Positions 21,821-22,711 of a DNA stretch of 22,711 nt are shown here, in pieces. The DNA comes from Stenotrophomonas maltophilia (GTDB taxonomy: Bacteria; Pseudomonadota; Gammaproteobacteria; Xanthomonadales; Xanthomonadaceae), in NCBI GenBank assembly GCA_002435595.1, contig DJBL01000087.1, positions 1-22,711 on the forward strand, in the 5' to 3' direction. The first letter of the stretch is position 1, and each line of letters starts with the position of its first letter. The position numbers and the translations under genes are program-made. The notes under the pieces were generated by a model. That model worked only from the letters and a program-made list of their open reading frames with translations, did not search any database and had not been told where the DNA came from.

Positions 21821-22711
21821 ATGAGTGTCTGGGCCATCGGCGACCTGCAGGGCTGCTACGACGTCACCCAGCGGTTGCTGGAAAAGATCCGCTTCGACCC
21901 GGCGGTGGACAAACTGTGGTTCTGCGGCGACCTGGTCAACCGCGGTGGCCAGTCGCTGGAAACGCTGCGCCTGGTCCATTCGCTGCGCGAGAGCAGCGTG
22001 GTGGTGCTGGGCAACCATGACCTGAGCCTGTTGGCGGTGGGTGCACGCACCGAGGAAGAGCAGCGCAAGGTCAACCCGGATCTGCTGCGCATCGTGCAGG
22101 CCGAGGACCGCGACGAACTGCTGGAGTGGCTGCGCCTGCAGAAACTGCTGCATATCGACCGCGACCTGGGCTGGATGATGATCCATGCCGGCCTGGCCCC
22201 CAAGTGGACCACCCAGCTGGCCGAGAAGCACGCCCGCGAAGTCGAGGTGCAGCTGCATGGCAGCGGCTACCGCAAGCTGTTCCGCAACATGTACGGCGAC
22301 AAGCCGAGCTGGTCGCCGGGCCTGTCCGGCTATGACCGCTCGCGCGCGATCATCAACCTGTTCACGCGGATGCGGTACTGCACTCCGCGCGGGCGGATCG
22401 GGATCGAGGACAAGGGCACCCCGGGCACCCAGGAACAGGGCCTGTACCCGTGGTTCGAAGTCCCCGGCCGCGCCGAGCGCGACCTGAAGATCGTCTGCGG
22501 CCACTGGTCCGCGCTGGGGCTGACCATCACCCAGGGCGTGCATGCCATCGATACCGGCGCGGTATGGGGCGGCAAGCTCACCGCGCTGCAGCTGGATACC
22601 GAGGAACTGCGCGTGGTGCAGGTTCCTGGGCGTGACGTGCCCAAGCCGGTGGCAGCACCGCGCCCGCCGGCCCGCCGGCCCGCCACCGAGGCGGAGCCGG
22701 GCAACCACCGG
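21821..22711 (+). CDS. apaH: Bis(5'-nucleosyl)-tetraphosphatase, symmetrical (ApaH), right end cut
   Basis: ApaH hydrolyses diadenosine tetraphosphate to two ADP and can remove Np4 caps from RNA. It is a PPP-family metallophosphatase. The 297 visible residues have GDLQGCYD (residues 7-14), GDLVNRGG, GNHD and the late histidine blocks MIHAGLAP and CGHWSALG. These are the metal and catalytic motifs in normal order, ending with the conserved TGAVWGGKLTALQ. In E. coli the first motif is GDVHG; the metal-ligand His is Gln here, as I recall for Pseudomonas ApaH too. The catalytic domain is complete by about residue 265. A proline/arginine-rich tail then runs to the window edge with no stop, so the exact end is unknown. 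A GGAGG ribosome site at 21809-21813 sets the start. Confidence 0.95.
   Translation, partial: MSVWAIGDLQGCYDVTQRLLEKIRFDPAVDKLWFCGDLVNRGGQSLETLRLVHSLRESSVVVLGNHDLSLLAVGARTEEEQRKVNPDLLRIVQAEDRDELLEWLRLQKLLHIDRDLGWMMIHAGLAPKWTTQLAEKHAREVEVQLHGSGYRKLFRNMYGDKPSWSPGLSGYDRSRAIINLFTRMRYCTPRGRIGIEDKGTPGTQEQGLYPWFEVPGRAERDLKIVCGHWSALGLTITQGVHAIDTGAVWGGKLTALQLDTEELRVVQVPGRDVPKPVAAPRPPARRPATEAEPGNHR

Overview
The window is a high-GC chromosomal stretch of a Xanthomonadaceae gammaproteobacterium, most likely Stenotrophomonas. Three lines support this: gene order ahpC-ahpF-oxyR as known from Xanthomonas; proteins that read as Xanthomonas/Stenotrophomonas orthologues; and short stem-loops bearing a terminal GTAG, the SMAG repeats described in S. 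maltophilia, at three intergenic sites. It is mostly core genome. I see no rRNA, tRNA, insertion sequence, prophage or CRISPR array.

Layout. (1) 1-398: prmC, minus strand, cut by the window edge. (2) 399-4658: peroxide-defence block: an intergenic region with an OxyR-type site, then ahpC, ahpF, oxyR, a strong terminator, and rnk. (3) 4707-5723: tal with a strong terminator. (4) 5745-6726: a SMAG repeat, then a minus-strand DUF2007-msrA pair that looks translationally coupled. (5) 6727-11007: a SMAG dimer, glnS, a SMAG nested in a second inverted repeat, a nucleoside (guanine-type) deaminase, rlmM and a secreted EF-hand protein. (6) 11053-13430: a minus-strand pair of ubiquinone-biosynthesis FAD hydroxylases, ubiH and a UbiI/UbiF-like gene, overlapping by ATGA. 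(7) 13495-15622: divergent from ubiH, a six-helix membrane protein, a PduO-type cobalamin adenosyltransferase and a histone-deacetylase-family enzyme. (8) 15742-22711: the conserved envelope/RNA cluster lptD-surA-pdxA-rsmA-apaG-apaH, with ATGA overlaps at lptD/surA and pdxA/rsmA; apaH runs off the window.

How it fits together. OxyR senses peroxide and should drive ahpC and ahpF, while MsrA repairs oxidised methionine. LptD and SurA are functionally linked, since SurA chaperones LptD assembly. The least understood unit is the membrane protein with the adenosyltransferase, which may be a cobalamin uptake and activation pair (BtuM-like hypothesis). The main regulatory curiosities are competing hairpins between ahpC and ahpF, a terminator 33 bp before rnk, and probable leaderless starts for apaG and ubiH. 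I did not find a clearly new multi-gene system.
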